DNA of 64,000 bases from Streptantibioticus silvisoli (lineage in GTDB: Bacteria; Actinomycetota; Actinomycetes; Streptomycetales; Streptomycetaceae). The stretch is taken from the NCBI RefSeq assembly GCF_027947535.2, contig NZ_JAAGKO020000008.1, forward strand, positions 1-64,000. Direction: 5' to 3'. Both the position numbers and the translations under genes were made by a program. Below, piece by piece: positions 49,110 through 56,916 of this stretch; position 1 is the first letter of the stretch, and each line of letters begins with the position of its first letter. Below the pieces are notes generated by a model. It did not search any database. It had not been told where the DNA came from and saw nothing but the letters and a program-made list of their open reading frames with translations.

Positions 49110-49747
49110 CAGATCTGGCCCCCCACCGTGACGCGTTCGCTCGGCTGCACGTAGACCAGCCCGTCGCCCTCGAACCGGATCTGGAACGCCTCCCCGGACG
49201 CCTCGCCCGCGAAGGTGCGCCAGTTGACGCCCGACTGGAAGTGCTGGCGCAGGTTCCCGGTGTGGGCGACGTAGGCGCCCGGGTCGACCGACAGCGGCGT
49301 CTGCGGTGTCACCCGCAGCACCACGGCCGGCCCCGCCGAGGTCAGCGCCGCCTGCCCGCTGCCCTCCACCGTGGTGGTGAACAGCCCGTGGCCCTCGCTC
49401 GCGCCGCGCAGCCCGGTGAAGGAGGTGCCGGTGCGCAGTGTCGCCTCGGTGCACAGCAGGTTGCTCGCCTCGACGTACAGCTTCTCCCCGTCGAGCCGCA
49501 CCAGGTTGATCTCGGCAGCGGACTCGGCGAAGAAGCAGGTGCCGAAGCCCTTGACCTCCATCACCGTCATGCTCTCGCCGGTCACCCGCCGGGTGACCAG
49601 GCCGCGCAGCCCCTCGCCGCCGCCGGTCAGCCGCTTGAACGTCATCTTGCCGGTGTACGCGACCATCGAGCCGTTCCTGGCCTTGACCGCGTCGTCGGTG
49701 AGGTCCACGGCCAGCACCCTGCTGCCCTGGAGCCGGAAGAGCGCCAA
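49109..49747 (-). CDS. AIM24-family protein, copy 1
   Basis: 212 aa, a single AIM24 domain: LFRLQGSRVLAVDLTDDAV, NGSMVAYTGKMTFKRLTGGG, VMEVKGFGTCFFAESAAE, LYVEASNLLCTEATLRTG. It aligns along its whole length with copy 2, so the pair arose by tandem duplication. TTG at 49747 directly follows the TAG stop of the DUF2127 gene, and no better start is visible; coupled re-initiation is likely. Confidence 0.84.
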   Translation of the reverse strand: MALFRLQGSRVLAVDLTDDAVKARNGSMVAYTGKMTFKRLTGGGEGLRGLVTRRVTGESMTVMEVKGFGTCFFAESAAEINLVRLDGEKLYVEASNLLCTEATLRTGTSFTGLRGASEGHGLFTTTVEGSGQAALTSAGPAVVLRVTPQTPLSVDPGAYVAHTGNLRQHFQSGVNWRTFAGEASGEAFQIRFEGDGLVYVQPSERVTVGGQI

Positions 49748-50530
49748 CTACACCACCGCATCCCTGTCGCGCGCCGGACCGGCGGCCCGCTCGACCTCCA
49801 GCAGCGCGTCGCCCCGCCGCTCCTGCTCGAAGGCGTCCGCCCCGCCGCGCAGCCCGAACAGCCGCTTGGCCAGCAGGATGTAGACCACCGCCACCACGTT
49901 CAGCGCCAGCGTGCCGATCTTCAGCCCGCTGATCTTCTCGGTCAGCTCGTAGACCTCCAGCGGCAGGAACGCGGCGGTCGCCACCACCGTCAGGTACTCC
50001 GCCCAGCGCTTGGCCATCCACAGCCCGACGCCCTCGACCAGCTCGATCAGCGCGTACGCCAGCAGCGCGGCGGCCACCTCCAGCAGCGTGGAGCGCTTGT
50101 AGGTGAACGTCTTGCGTATGGTGTCGACCACCGGGGAGTGGTCCACGTCGTAGTGGAAGTGCACCGCAACCGGCCGGAAGAACGTCAGGTCCTTCTCGAA
50201 CAGGTCGCGCACCGCGTCCTGGGAGTTGCTGAACTTCCACACCGCGACCGCGGCCAGCACGATGAACAGCCCGCGCAGCACCCGCTCCACCGACAGCACC
50301 CGCAGGATCAGCAGGTCGCGCAGCGCCCGGCCGCGCGGCACCTCGGGCGCCTCGGTGGCCGGCCCCGAGCCGCCCGGCGCCCCCAGCACGAAGTCGCCGC
50401 AGCGCAGGCAGCGCCACGCCTCGCCCAGCGCGGTCGCGGCCTCCAGCCGCTCGCGCAGGTGCGGTTCGTCGGGCGCGTACGTCGCGTGCCCGCGCCGGGC
50501 GCAGGCCCGACGGTTCCAGTCGATCTTCAC
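49748..50530 (-). CDS. DUF2127 membrane protein
   Basis: 260 aa. The N-terminus holds a possible metal site (RRACARRGH, WRCLRCGDFVLG) and is followed by about four transmembrane segments (LLILRVLSVERVLRGLFIVL, STLLEVAAALLAYALIELVE, LTVVATAAFLPLEVYELTE, IGTLALNVVAVVYILLAKRL). It is the first gene of the DUF2127-AIM24-AIM24-AIM24 operon, so the AIM24 proteins may work at the membrane with it. Function unknown. It is divergent from the DUF3817 gene at 50706. Confidence 0.82.
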   Translation of the reverse strand: MKIDWNRRACARRGHATYAPDEPHLRERLEAATALGEAWRCLRCGDFVLGAPGGSGPATEAPEVPRGRALRDLLILRVLSVERVLRGLFIVLAAVAVWKFSNSQDAVRDLFEKDLTFFRPVAVHFHYDVDHSPVVDTIRKTFTYKRSTLLEVAAALLAYALIELVEGVGLWMAKRWAEYLTVVATAAFLPLEVYELTEKISGLKIGTLALNVVAVVYILLAKRLFGLRGGADAFEQERRGDALLEVERAAGPARDRDAVV

Positions 50531-50705
50531 GTCGTCCCCCGTGGGTCGCGATCACCGTCCGCGACGATGCTAATGGCGAGCACCGACAGCGCCACCCCGT
50601 TCGGCCCGGTCGCAACGGGACTGCGACAATGGGCGCGCTTGTGCACCGGTTCACAAGGCCCGGTCGCGCCGGCGTTTCCCGTTGACCCTTGCGAATGAGG
50701 CCCCT

Positions 50706-51056
50706 GTGGACGTCAAGACCGCCGCCGCCCTGCGCCGGATGCGCATCATCTCGGTCGCCGAGGCCGTCTCCTTCCTCGTGCTGCTGATCTTCGGCTCGCT
50801 GCTCAGCCGGATCTCCAGCGTCAACCTGCTGATGCCGCTCGGCATGCTGCACGGCGTGCTGTTCGTGATCTACCTGGTGCTGCTGGCCGACGTGTGGAAC
50901 AAGGCCAAGTGGAACGGCAAGCGGGTCGCGCTGTTCGTGCTGTTCGCGGTGCTGCCCACCGGCGGCTTCTTCGGCGACCGCAAGCTGCGCGCCGAGGCCG
51001 CCGCCACCCCGGTCGCCGCCGCCGACCCGGCCGTCGACAGCGTGGTGGGCGCGTGA
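50706..51056 (+). CDS. DUF3817 membrane protein (first copy)
   Basis: 116-aa integral membrane protein with three transmembrane segments and the DUF3817 features [36 protein letters not shown] and a basic KAKWNGKR loop. GTG at 50706 with GAGG seven bases upstream is preferred to the TTG at 50682. Its stop overlaps the next start (GTGA). A second DUF3817 gene lies 1.2 kb downstream, so the family is duplicated here. Function unknown. Confidence 0.82.
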   Translation: MDVKTAAALRRMRIISVAEAVSFLVLLIFGSLLSRISSVNLLMPLGMLHGVLFVIYLVLLADVWNKAKWNGKRVALFVLFAVLPTGGFFGDRKLRAEAAATPVAAADPAVDSVVGA

Positions 51057-51349
51057 TCGTCGCCTTCTCCGTCACCCCCATCGGCGTCGGCGAGGACGTC
51101 GGCGCCCTGGTGGCCGAGGCGGTCCGGGTGGTGCGCGAGTCCGGCCTGCCGCACCGCACCGACGCGATGTTCACCTCCGTCGAGGGCGAGTGGGCGGAGG
51201 TGATGGACGTGGTGCGCCGCGCCGTCGCCGCCGTCGAGGCCCGCGCCCCGCGCGTCTCCCTGGTGCTCAAGGCCGACATCCGCCCCGGCGTCACCGACGG
51301 CCTCACCAGCAAGGTGGCGACCATCGAACGCCACCTCGGCGGCGCCTGA
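51053..51349 (+). CDS. MTH1187/YkoF-type thiamine-binding domain protein
   Basis: 98-aa ferredoxin-like protein: [60 protein letters not shown]. The family binds thiamine or related small molecules as a tetramer; the ligand here is not proven. Its GTG overlaps the DUF3817 stop, so the two are translationally coupled, a pairing that hints at a membrane and ligand-binding unit. Confidence 0.85.
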   Translation: MIVAFSVTPIGVGEDVGALVAEAVRVVRESGLPHRTDAMFTSVEGEWAEVMDVVRRAVAAVEARAPRVSLVLKADIRPGVTDGLTSKVATIERHLGGA

Positions 51350-51495
51350 CCTCCCCGCCGCCGGCGTCCGCGACGCGCGTGCCGGCCGTGGTACGCCCGC
51401 CGGCCGCGGTACGCCCGCCGCCGCGCCGGCCGGTGCCGCGGGTCCGTATCGCGGACGGCCGGTGCCCGCACGGGGCCGGCGGGTAGGGTCGGGGC

Positions 51496-52005
51496 GTGCC
51501 CAAGCCGCTCAGCCTTGCCTTCGATCCCATCGCGCGCGCCGACGAGTTGTGGCGGGCACGCTGGGGCTCGGTGCCGTCGATGGGGGCCATCACCTCGATC
51601 ATGCGGGCCCAGCAGATCCTGCTCGGCCAGGTCGACGCCCTCGTCAAGCCGTACGGGCTGACGTTCGCGCGGTACGAGGCCCTGGTGCTGCTCACCTTCA
51701 GCCAGACCGGGGCCCTGCCGATGTCGAAGATCGGCGAACGCCTGATGGTGCACCCCACGTCGGTCACCAACACCGTCGACCGGCTGGTGCGGGCCGGCCT
51801 GGTCGACAAGCGCCCCAACCCCAACGACGGCCGCGGCACGCTCGCCGCCATCACCGGGCGCGGCCGTGAGGTCGTCGAGGCGGCCACCGCCGACCTGGTC
51901 GCCGCCGACTTCGGCCTGGGCGCGTACGACGCCGAGGAGTGCGCGGAGATCTTCGCCCTGCTGCGCCCGCTGCGGATAGCCGCCGGGGACTTCGGCGGCA
52001 CGTGA
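51496..52005 (+). CDS. MarR-family transcriptional regulator (second)
   Basis: 169 aa. Winged helix: LTFARYEALVLLTFSQTGAL, PMSKIGERLMVHPTSVTNTV (recognition), RPNPNDGRGTLAAITGRG (wing). The N-terminal extension (SLAFDPIARADELWRARWG) is seen in a Streptomyces subfamily. GTG at 51496 lies 6 bases after TAGGGT, so the message is probably leaderless. Neighbouring DUF3817 and thiamine-binding genes are possible targets; this is inference. Confidence 0.9.
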   Translation: MPKPLSLAFDPIARADELWRARWGSVPSMGAITSIMRAQQILLGQVDALVKPYGLTFARYEALVLLTFSQTGALPMSKIGERLMVHPTSVTNTVDRLVRAGLVDKRPNPNDGRGTLAAITGRGREVVEAATADLVAADFGLGAYDAEECAEIFALLRPLRIAAGDFGGT

Positions 52006-52232
52006 TCCCGCGGCGCCGGCCGCACCGGCGCGCGATCCCGTGGCGCCGCCGTGCCGGGCGTGAGCCAGCGGTACCGCCTGCGTCGGTGCGTATCCCGCGC
52101 CACCACCGCACCGGTGCGTGATCCCGTGGCGCCGCCGCCCGCGACCCCGGCCCGGCCCGCCCACCCGGACGCGTGCCGCGGACCAGGGGGCGGCGCGTGG
52201 CGGTGCGGGGGAGCCGGTTACGCTCGTGAGCC

Positions 52233-52568
52233 ATGAAGCGGAGTGTCCTGACCCGGTACCGCGTGATGGCATATGTCACCGGTGTCTTTTTGATCCTTCT
52301 GACGCTGGCCTGCATCGCGCAGTACGCCATGCACCTGCACGGCGCCGAGATCGCCGTCGCCATCCTGGGCACCGCCCACGGCTGGCTCTACGTGATCTAC
52401 CTGGTGTGCGCCTTCGACATGGGCAGCAAGGCCAAGATGCACTTCGGCCGGCTGCTGTGGATTCTGCTGGCCGGCACCGTGCCCACCGCCGCGTTCTTCG
52501 TCGAGCGCAAGGTGACCCAGGAGCTGGAGCCGCTGGTCAGGGCGTACGGCGAGCCGGTCAACGCCTGA
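52233..52568 (+). CDS. DUF3817 membrane protein (second copy)
   Basis: 111 aa with three transmembrane segments: VMAYVTGVFLILLTLACIAQ, ILGTAHGWLYVIYLVCAFDM and LLWILLAGTVPTAAFFVERK. The GxxHGWLYVIYLV and SKAKMHFGR motifs match the copy at 50706 ([22 protein letters not shown]). TACGCT lies eight bases before the ATG. The 220 bases upstream carry short direct repeats of GATCCCGTGGCGCCGCCG. Function unknown. Confidence 0.83.
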   Translation: MKRSVLTRYRVMAYVTGVFLILLTLACIAQYAMHLHGAEIAVAILGTAHGWLYVIYLVCAFDMGSKAKMHFGRLLWILLAGTVPTAAFFVERKVTQELEPLVRAYGEPVNA

Positions 52569-52652
52569 TCCGCCGCGGGCCCGCCCGGCGCCGCGCGACA
52601 CGCCGGGCGCCCGGCCTCCGCGGCGGACGGCGGGTCCCGCACCCCCCCGGCG

Positions 52653-52682
52653 TCGACATTTACTTGGACGTCCAAGTAAATT
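52653..52682 (+). promoter_or_regulatory. icmA promoter
   Basis: TCGACA (52653-52658, five of six to TTGACA), 18 bases, TAAATT (52677-52682). The start codon begins 6 bases later, so transcription should start at or near the ATG (leaderless). The spacer and -10 are covered by the palindrome entry. Confidence 0.65.
52658..52681. promoter_or_regulatory. Perfect 24-bp palindrome over the icmA promoter
   Basis: Half-site ATTTACTTGGAC followed by its exact reverse complement, with no spacer. It fills the -35/-10 spacer and most of the -10 box, the classic place for a repressor. The regulator is not identified; the TetR gene nearby has a different operator. Confidence 0.8.
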
Positions 52683-52688
52683 GGGGGG

Positions 52689-54389
52689 ATGGACGCCGAA
52701 GGCATCGAAGAGGGCCGCCAGCGCTGGCAGGCCCGGTACGACAAGGCCGCCAAGCGCGACGCCGACTTCACCACCCTTTCGGGGGACCCGGTCGACCCGG
52801 TCTACGGGCCGCCGGCCGGCGCCGCGGTGCCGGGCTTCGACCGGATCGGCTGGCCGGGCGAGTACCCGTTCACCCGTGGCCTGCACCCGACCGGCTACCG
52901 GGGCCGGACCTGGACCATCCGCCAGTTCGCCGGCTTCGGCAACGCCGAGCAGACCAACGAGCGCTACAAGATGATCCTCGCCAACGGCGGCGGCGGACTG
53001 TCGGTCGCGTTCGACATGCCCACGCTGATGGGCCGCGACTCCGACGACCCGCGCTCGCTCGGCGAGGTCGGCCACTGCGGCGTCGCCATCGACTCGGCCG
53101 CCGACATGGAGGTCCTCTTCCGGGACATCCCGCTCGGCGACGTCACCACCTCGATGACGATCTCCGGCCCGGCCGTCCCGGTCTTCTGCATGTACCTGGT
53201 GGCCGCCGAGCGCCAGGGCGTCGACCCGTCGGTGCTCAACGGCACGCTCCAGACCGACATCTTCAAGGAGTACATCGCCCAGAAGGAGTGGCTCTTCGCC
53301 CCCGAGCCGCACCTGCGCCTGATCGGCGACCTCATGGAGTACTGCGACAGCGGCATCAAGGCGTACAAGCCGCTGTCGGTCTCCGGCTACCACATCCGCG
53401 AGGCCGGGGCGACCGCCGCGCAGGAGCTGGCGTACACGCTGGCCGACGGCTTCGGCTACGTGGAGCTGGGCCTGTCGCGCGGCATGGACGTCAACTCCTT
53501 CGCGCCCGGCCTGTCGTTCTTCTTCGACGCGCACGTCGACTTCTTCGAGGAGATCGCCAAGTTCCGCGCCGCCCGCCGCATCTGGGCCCGCTGGATGCGC
53601 GACGTCTACGGCGCCACCTCCGACAAGGCGCAGTGGCTGCGGTTCCACACCCAGACCGCCGGGGTCTCGCTGACCGCGCAGCAGCCGTACAACAACGTGG
53701 TGCGCACCGCCGTCGAGGCGCTGGCCGCGGTGCTGGGCGGCACCAACTCCCTGCACACCAACGCCCTCGACGAGACGCTGGCGCTGCCCAGCGAGCAGGC
53801 CGCCGAGATCGCGCTGCGCACCCAGCAGGTGCTGATGGAGGAGACCGGCGTCGCCAACGTGGCCGACCCGCTGGGCGGTTCGTGGTTCGTCGAGGCGCTG
53901 ACCGACCGCATCGAGGCGGACGCGGAGAAGATCTTCGACCGGATCAAGGAGCTGGGCGAGCGGGCCGTCCCCACCGGTGAGCACGCGATCGGCCCGATGA
54001 CCTCCGGCATCCTGCGCGGCATCGAGGACGGCTACTTCACCGGCGAGACCGCGGAGTCCGCGTTCCGCTACCAGCGGTCGGTGGAGAAGGGCGACAAGCG
54101 CGTCGTCGGGGTGAACTGCCTGACCGGTTCGGTCACCGGCGACCTGGAGATCCTGCGGGTCAGCCACGAGGTCGAGCGCGACCAGGTCGCGGTGCTCGCC
54201 GCCCGCAAGGCCGAACGCGACGACGCGGCCGTCGGCACCGCCCTCACCGCGATGCTGGCCGCCGCCCGCGACGGCGGCAACATGATCGCGCCGATGCTCG
54301 ACGCCGTCCGCGCGGAGGCCACCCTCGGCGAGATCTGCGGCGTGCTGCGCGACGAATGGGGCGGCTACACCGAACCGGCCCGCTTCTGA
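52689..54389 (+). CDS. icmA: Isobutyryl-CoA mutase large subunit
   Basis: Adenosylcobalamin-dependent interconversion of isobutyryl-CoA and n-butyryl-CoA, linking valine breakdown with butyryl-CoA and polyketide precursors. The 566-aa chain is a mutase substrate barrel without the C-terminal B12-binding domain (no DxHxxG), so it needs the small subunit IcmB, not encoded here. Substrate-specificity residues fit IcmA: F80 ([10 protein letters not shown]) and Q198 (YIAQKEWLF), where methylmalonyl-CoA mutases have Tyr and Arg. Further signatures are [13 protein letters not shown] and [14 protein letters not shown]. The ATG is 6 bases past the -10 box, with GGGGGG between. MeaB and the adenosyltransferase in this window are likely helpers. 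Confidence 0.95.
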   Translation: MDAEGIEEGRQRWQARYDKAAKRDADFTTLSGDPVDPVYGPPAGAAVPGFDRIGWPGEYPFTRGLHPTGYRGRTWTIRQFAGFGNAEQTNERYKMILANGGGGLSVAFDMPTLMGRDSDDPRSLGEVGHCGVAIDSAADMEVLFRDIPLGDVTTSMTISGPAVPVFCMYLVAAERQGVDPSVLNGTLQTDIFKEYIAQKEWLFAPEPHLRLIGDLMEYCDSGIKAYKPLSVSGYHIREAGATAAQELAYTLADGFGYVELGLSRGMDVNSFAPGLSFFFDAHVDFFEEIAKFRAARRIWARWMRDVYGATSDKAQWLRFHTQTAGVSLTAQQPYNNVVRTAVEALAAVLGGTNSLHTNALDETLALPSEQAAEIALRTQQVLMEETGVANVADPLGGSWFVEALTDRIEADAEKIFDRIKELGERAVPTGEHAIGPMTSGILRGIEDGYFTGETAESAFRYQRSVEKGDKRVVGVNCLTGSVTGDLEILRVSHEVERDQVAVLAARKAERDDAAVGTALTAMLAAARDGGNMIAPMLDAVRAEATLGEICGVLRDEWGGYTEPARF

Positions 54390-54966
54390 CCGACCGCCTC
54401 CCGCGCGGCAGCGGGGCGCCGGCCGACGACGGTGCCGGAGCGCGGGCGGGTGCCCCCGCATGCGGGCGCCCCGCACGGCCGGGGCGCCGGCCGACGACGA
54501 CGGTGCCGGAGCGCCGGCCGGCGACCCCGCGTGCGGGCGCCCCGCACGGTCGCGGGGCGCCGGGCCGGCGCTCCCGGACGTGTGCGCCCCGGGGCGTCTC
54601 GCCGGGGCCCGGACGCGCCCGCCCGGGCCCCCGGCGCGGGCGGGTAGGCGTCGGCCACCACCGCCCCGGCTGCACCGCCCCGGCTGGGCCCGGCGCGGGG
54701 TGCGTAGGCGTCGACCACCACCGCGCGGGTGCCGCTGGCGGCCGGGTTCCCGCCGCACCGGTGCCGGACCGCCGACGCCCGCCGGCCAGGCGCCCCGCAC
54801 CGGTGCCGGACCGCCTACCTCCGCCGACCAGGCCCTCCCGCACCGGTGCTGGACCGCCGACGCCCGCCGGCCAGGCGCCCCGCACCGGTTTCGGCGCCGC
54901 CGTCCGCTGTGCCGCCCACGCACCCGCTGCCTCAGCGCTCGCCGCCCAGGCCCCCGCGCCGGACCG
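54390..54966. repeat. Repeat mosaic between icmA and tetR
   Basis: 577 bases of short-period repeats and no credible gene. GGGGCGCCGGCCGACGACGG occurs at 54413 and, with a 3-bp insertion, at 54481; GTAGGCGTCG(G/A)CCACCACCGC occurs near 54647 and 54708; four copies of a 42-43 bp unit start at 54755, 54797, 54840 and 54882 (core GCACCGGTGCCGGACCGCC). The array borders a 21-bp array that continues into the tetR coding end. Confidence 0.8.
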
Positions 54967-55632
54967 TCAGCGCCCGCCGCCCAGGCCCTCGCGCCCGCCG
55001 CCCAGGCCCTCGCGCCCGCCGCCCAGGCCCCCGCGCCCGCCAGCCAGGCCCTCCCGCAGCAGGCCCGACAGGGCCGCCGCCCAGGCCGCGTCGACGCGTT
55101 CGCCGCTGACCAGGATGCGGTGGACCACCGCGCCGGCGACCACGTCGAAGACCAGGTCGACCTGGGCGCGGGTGGCGGCGGTGCCGTCGTCGGGGGGGAT
55201 CTCGCCGCGCCGCTGGGCGCGGTGCCGGCCGAGGACGACCAGGCGTTTCTGCCGGTCGACGATGGCGGTGCGCACCCGGCGGCGCAGGCCCTCGTCGTGG
55301 CTGGACTCGGCGATGACGGCCATCAGCGCGGTGCGGACCTCGGGGCGGTCCAGCAGGGCGGCGAACTGCAGGACGACGTCCTCGATGTCGGCGGCGAGCG
55401 TGCCGTGGTCGGGCATCCGCAGCTCGTCGAACAGGGCGCCCAGCGCGTCGACCACGAGTTCGTTGCGGTTGGCCCAGCGCCGGTAGAGCGTGGTCTTGGC
55501 GACGCCGGCCCGGGCCGCCACGTCGGCCATGGTCAGGCCGCCCCAGCCCTGCTCGACCAGCGCCTCGCGGGTGGCGTCGAGGATGGCCGCGTCGGCCTCC
55601 GCGCTGCGGGGACGCCCCGTTCTCGCCATCAT
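54967..55632 (-). CDS. TetR/AcrR-family regulator with repeat-derived C-terminus
   Basis: 221 aa. The N-terminal helix-turn-helix LTMADVAARAGVAKTTLYRRW is canonical, and the ligand domain runs to about residue 190. The last 27 residues are three GLGGGRE-type heptads, encoded by a 21-bp tandem repeat, so the natural tail was probably replaced by repeat expansion. It is divergent from the thioredoxin-TPR gene; a perfect dyad operator lies 96 bases upstream of its start. The ligand is unknown. Confidence 0.9.
   Translation of the reverse strand: MMARTGRPRSAEADAAILDATREALVEQGWGGLTMADVAARAGVAKTTLYRRWANRNELVVDALGALFDELRMPDHGTLAADIEDVVLQFAALLDRPEVRTALMAVIAESSHDEGLRRRVRTAIVDRQKRLVVLGRHRAQRRGEIPPDDGTAATRAQVDLVFDVVAGAVVHRILVSGERVDAAWAAALSGLLREGLAGGRGGLGGGREGLGGGREGLGGGR
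54971..55054 (-). repeat. 21-bp tandem repeat at the tetR 3-prime end
   Basis: Four units: 54971-54991, 54992-55012, 55013-55033 and 55034-55054. The first two are identical; the third and fourth differ at one and at about two bases. In frame they encode repeated GLGGGRE-like heptapeptides. Confidence 0.9.
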
Positions 55633-55727
55633 GCCCGGACCCTACTCCCTGGTACACGTGAGCCAGATCACGTCCGGCGGCCGGTGGAGAAACGGTGATC
55701 ATCCGTCGGGAGGCGGCCGGACAGGAG

Positions 55728-55750
55728 TTACGCTACGACCCGTAGCGTAA
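55728..55750. promoter_or_regulatory. Probable TetR operator, perfect 10-3-10 dyad
   Basis: TTACGCTACG (55728-55737), ACC, then its exact reverse complement (55741-55750). It lies in the divergent region between the tetR gene and the thioredoxin-TPR gene. TetR proteins usually bind such dyads and repress themselves and a divergent neighbour. Confidence 0.75.
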
Positions 55751-55906
55751 AGCGATGACCACGTACGGAGCAGTCCGTACCGGTGGGGACCGGTGCGGCA
55801 CGGTGACAGTGTGAGGACTCGGCTGAGCGATTCCGGATATCCCGCGTTCCGGCGGGGTATCGAGGGGCTGTTCACGCTTGTCCCGCCGAGGGGGGAGGAT
55901 TGACCC

Positions 55907-56866
55907 ATGCAGCCACGGAACATGTCCATGAGCGGGGTCGTCGACCTCGGCGCGGTGAAGGCGGCCGGTGAGGCCAAGCAGAAGGCCGAGCAGGCCCGGC
56001 GCGAACAGGCCGCCCGCGGGGACGCCGGCGCCGTCGCGCCCTCCCAGCTGGTGTTCGACGTCACCGAGGAGACCTTCGAGCAACAGGTCCTCGCGCAGTC
56101 CGACATCGTCCCGGTCGTCATCGACTTCCACACCGACCGCTCCCCGTTGTGCGCGGAGCTGAGCCCGGTGCTGGAGCGGGCCGTCCTGGCGCTCGGCGGC
56201 CGGCTGGCGCTGGCCCGGATCGACGTGGACGCCAACCTCGAACTGCTGCGGCAGTTCGGCGTGCAGAGCGTGCCGGCGGTCTACGCGGTGGTGGCCGGCC
56301 AGGCCATGCCGCTCTTCCAGGGCGTGGCCCCGCAGGAGCAGATCGCCGAGGTCTTCGACCAGTTGATCGCGGTCGCCGAGGAGCGGTTCGGCCTGACCGG
56401 CCTGACCGTGGACGGCGAGGCCCCGCCGCGGGAGGCCGCCGCGGAGCCGCCGATGGACCCCGCGCTGGCCGCCGGTCACGAGGCGCTGGACCAGGGCGAC
56501 TACGCCGGCGCGATCCAGGCGTACCAGAACGTGCTGAACGACAACCCGGGCGACACCGAGGCCAAGCTGGCGCTGGCGCAGGCCGACCTGCTGCTGCGGG
56601 TGCGCGACCTGGACCCGGCCGCCGTCCGGCAGGCCGCGGCCGCCGACCCGGCGGACGTGGACGCGCAGATCTCGGCGGCCGACCTCGACCTGGCCGGCGG
56701 TCATGTGGAGGACGCCTTCGGGCGCCTGGTGGACACCGTGCGCCGCAGCGCGGGGGAGGAGCGCGACCGCGCCCGGGTGCGGTTGCTGGAGCTCTTCGAA
56801 CTCGTCGGCTCCGACGACCCCCGGGTCTCCGCCGCCCGCGGCGCGCTGGCCCGGGTGCTGTTCTGA
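55907..56866 (+). CDS. Thioredoxin-TPR co-chaperone, YbbN/CnoX-like
   Basis: 319 aa: a basic N-terminal helix (AAGEAKQKAEQARREQAARG), a thioredoxin fold (about 45-150, VVIDFHTDRSPLCAELSPV, LARIDVDANLELLRQFGVQSVPA), and C-terminal TPR-like helices (DPALAAGHEALDQGDYAGAI and onward). The redox motif is SPLC, not CxxC, as in E. coli YbbN/CnoX (SxxC). Such proteins protect unfolded proteins from oxidation and hand them to chaperones. The ATG lacks a strong SD, though GGGGGAGG lies 9 bases before. A dyad operator upstream may put it under the divergent TetR. Confidence 0.88.
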   Translation: MQPRNMSMSGVVDLGAVKAAGEAKQKAEQARREQAARGDAGAVAPSQLVFDVTEETFEQQVLAQSDIVPVVIDFHTDRSPLCAELSPVLERAVLALGGRLALARIDVDANLELLRQFGVQSVPAVYAVVAGQAMPLFQGVAPQEQIAEVFDQLIAVAEERFGLTGLTVDGEAPPREAAAEPPMDPALAAGHEALDQGDYAGAIQAYQNVLNDNPGDTEAKLALAQADLLLRVRDLDPAAVRQAAAADPADVDAQISAADLDLAGGHVEDAFGRLVDTVRRSAGEERDRARVRLLELFELVGSDDPRVSAARGALARVLF

Positions 56867-56874
56867 CCGTGTGA

Positions 56875-56916
56875 CGCCGGGCGCGGCCGGGGTTTGGGCC
56901 CCGACCGCGCCCGGCG
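56875..56916 (+). terminator. Terminator after the thioredoxin-TPR gene
   Basis: CGCCGGGCGCGG (56875-56886) pairs with CCGCGCCCGGCG (56905-56916), with inner GGGG/CCCC pairs, 8 bases after the stop. Confidence 0.75.

Noticed and set aside
54413-54900. A CRISPR-like array between icmA and tetR
   Set aside because: Repeat units are directly adjacent or of unequal period, without unique spacers of constant length, and no cas genes are present.
52218-54923. A 901-codon minus-strand frame over icmA
   Set aside because: Antisense shadow of icmA that also crosses its promoter palindrome and the repeat mosaic; no family features.
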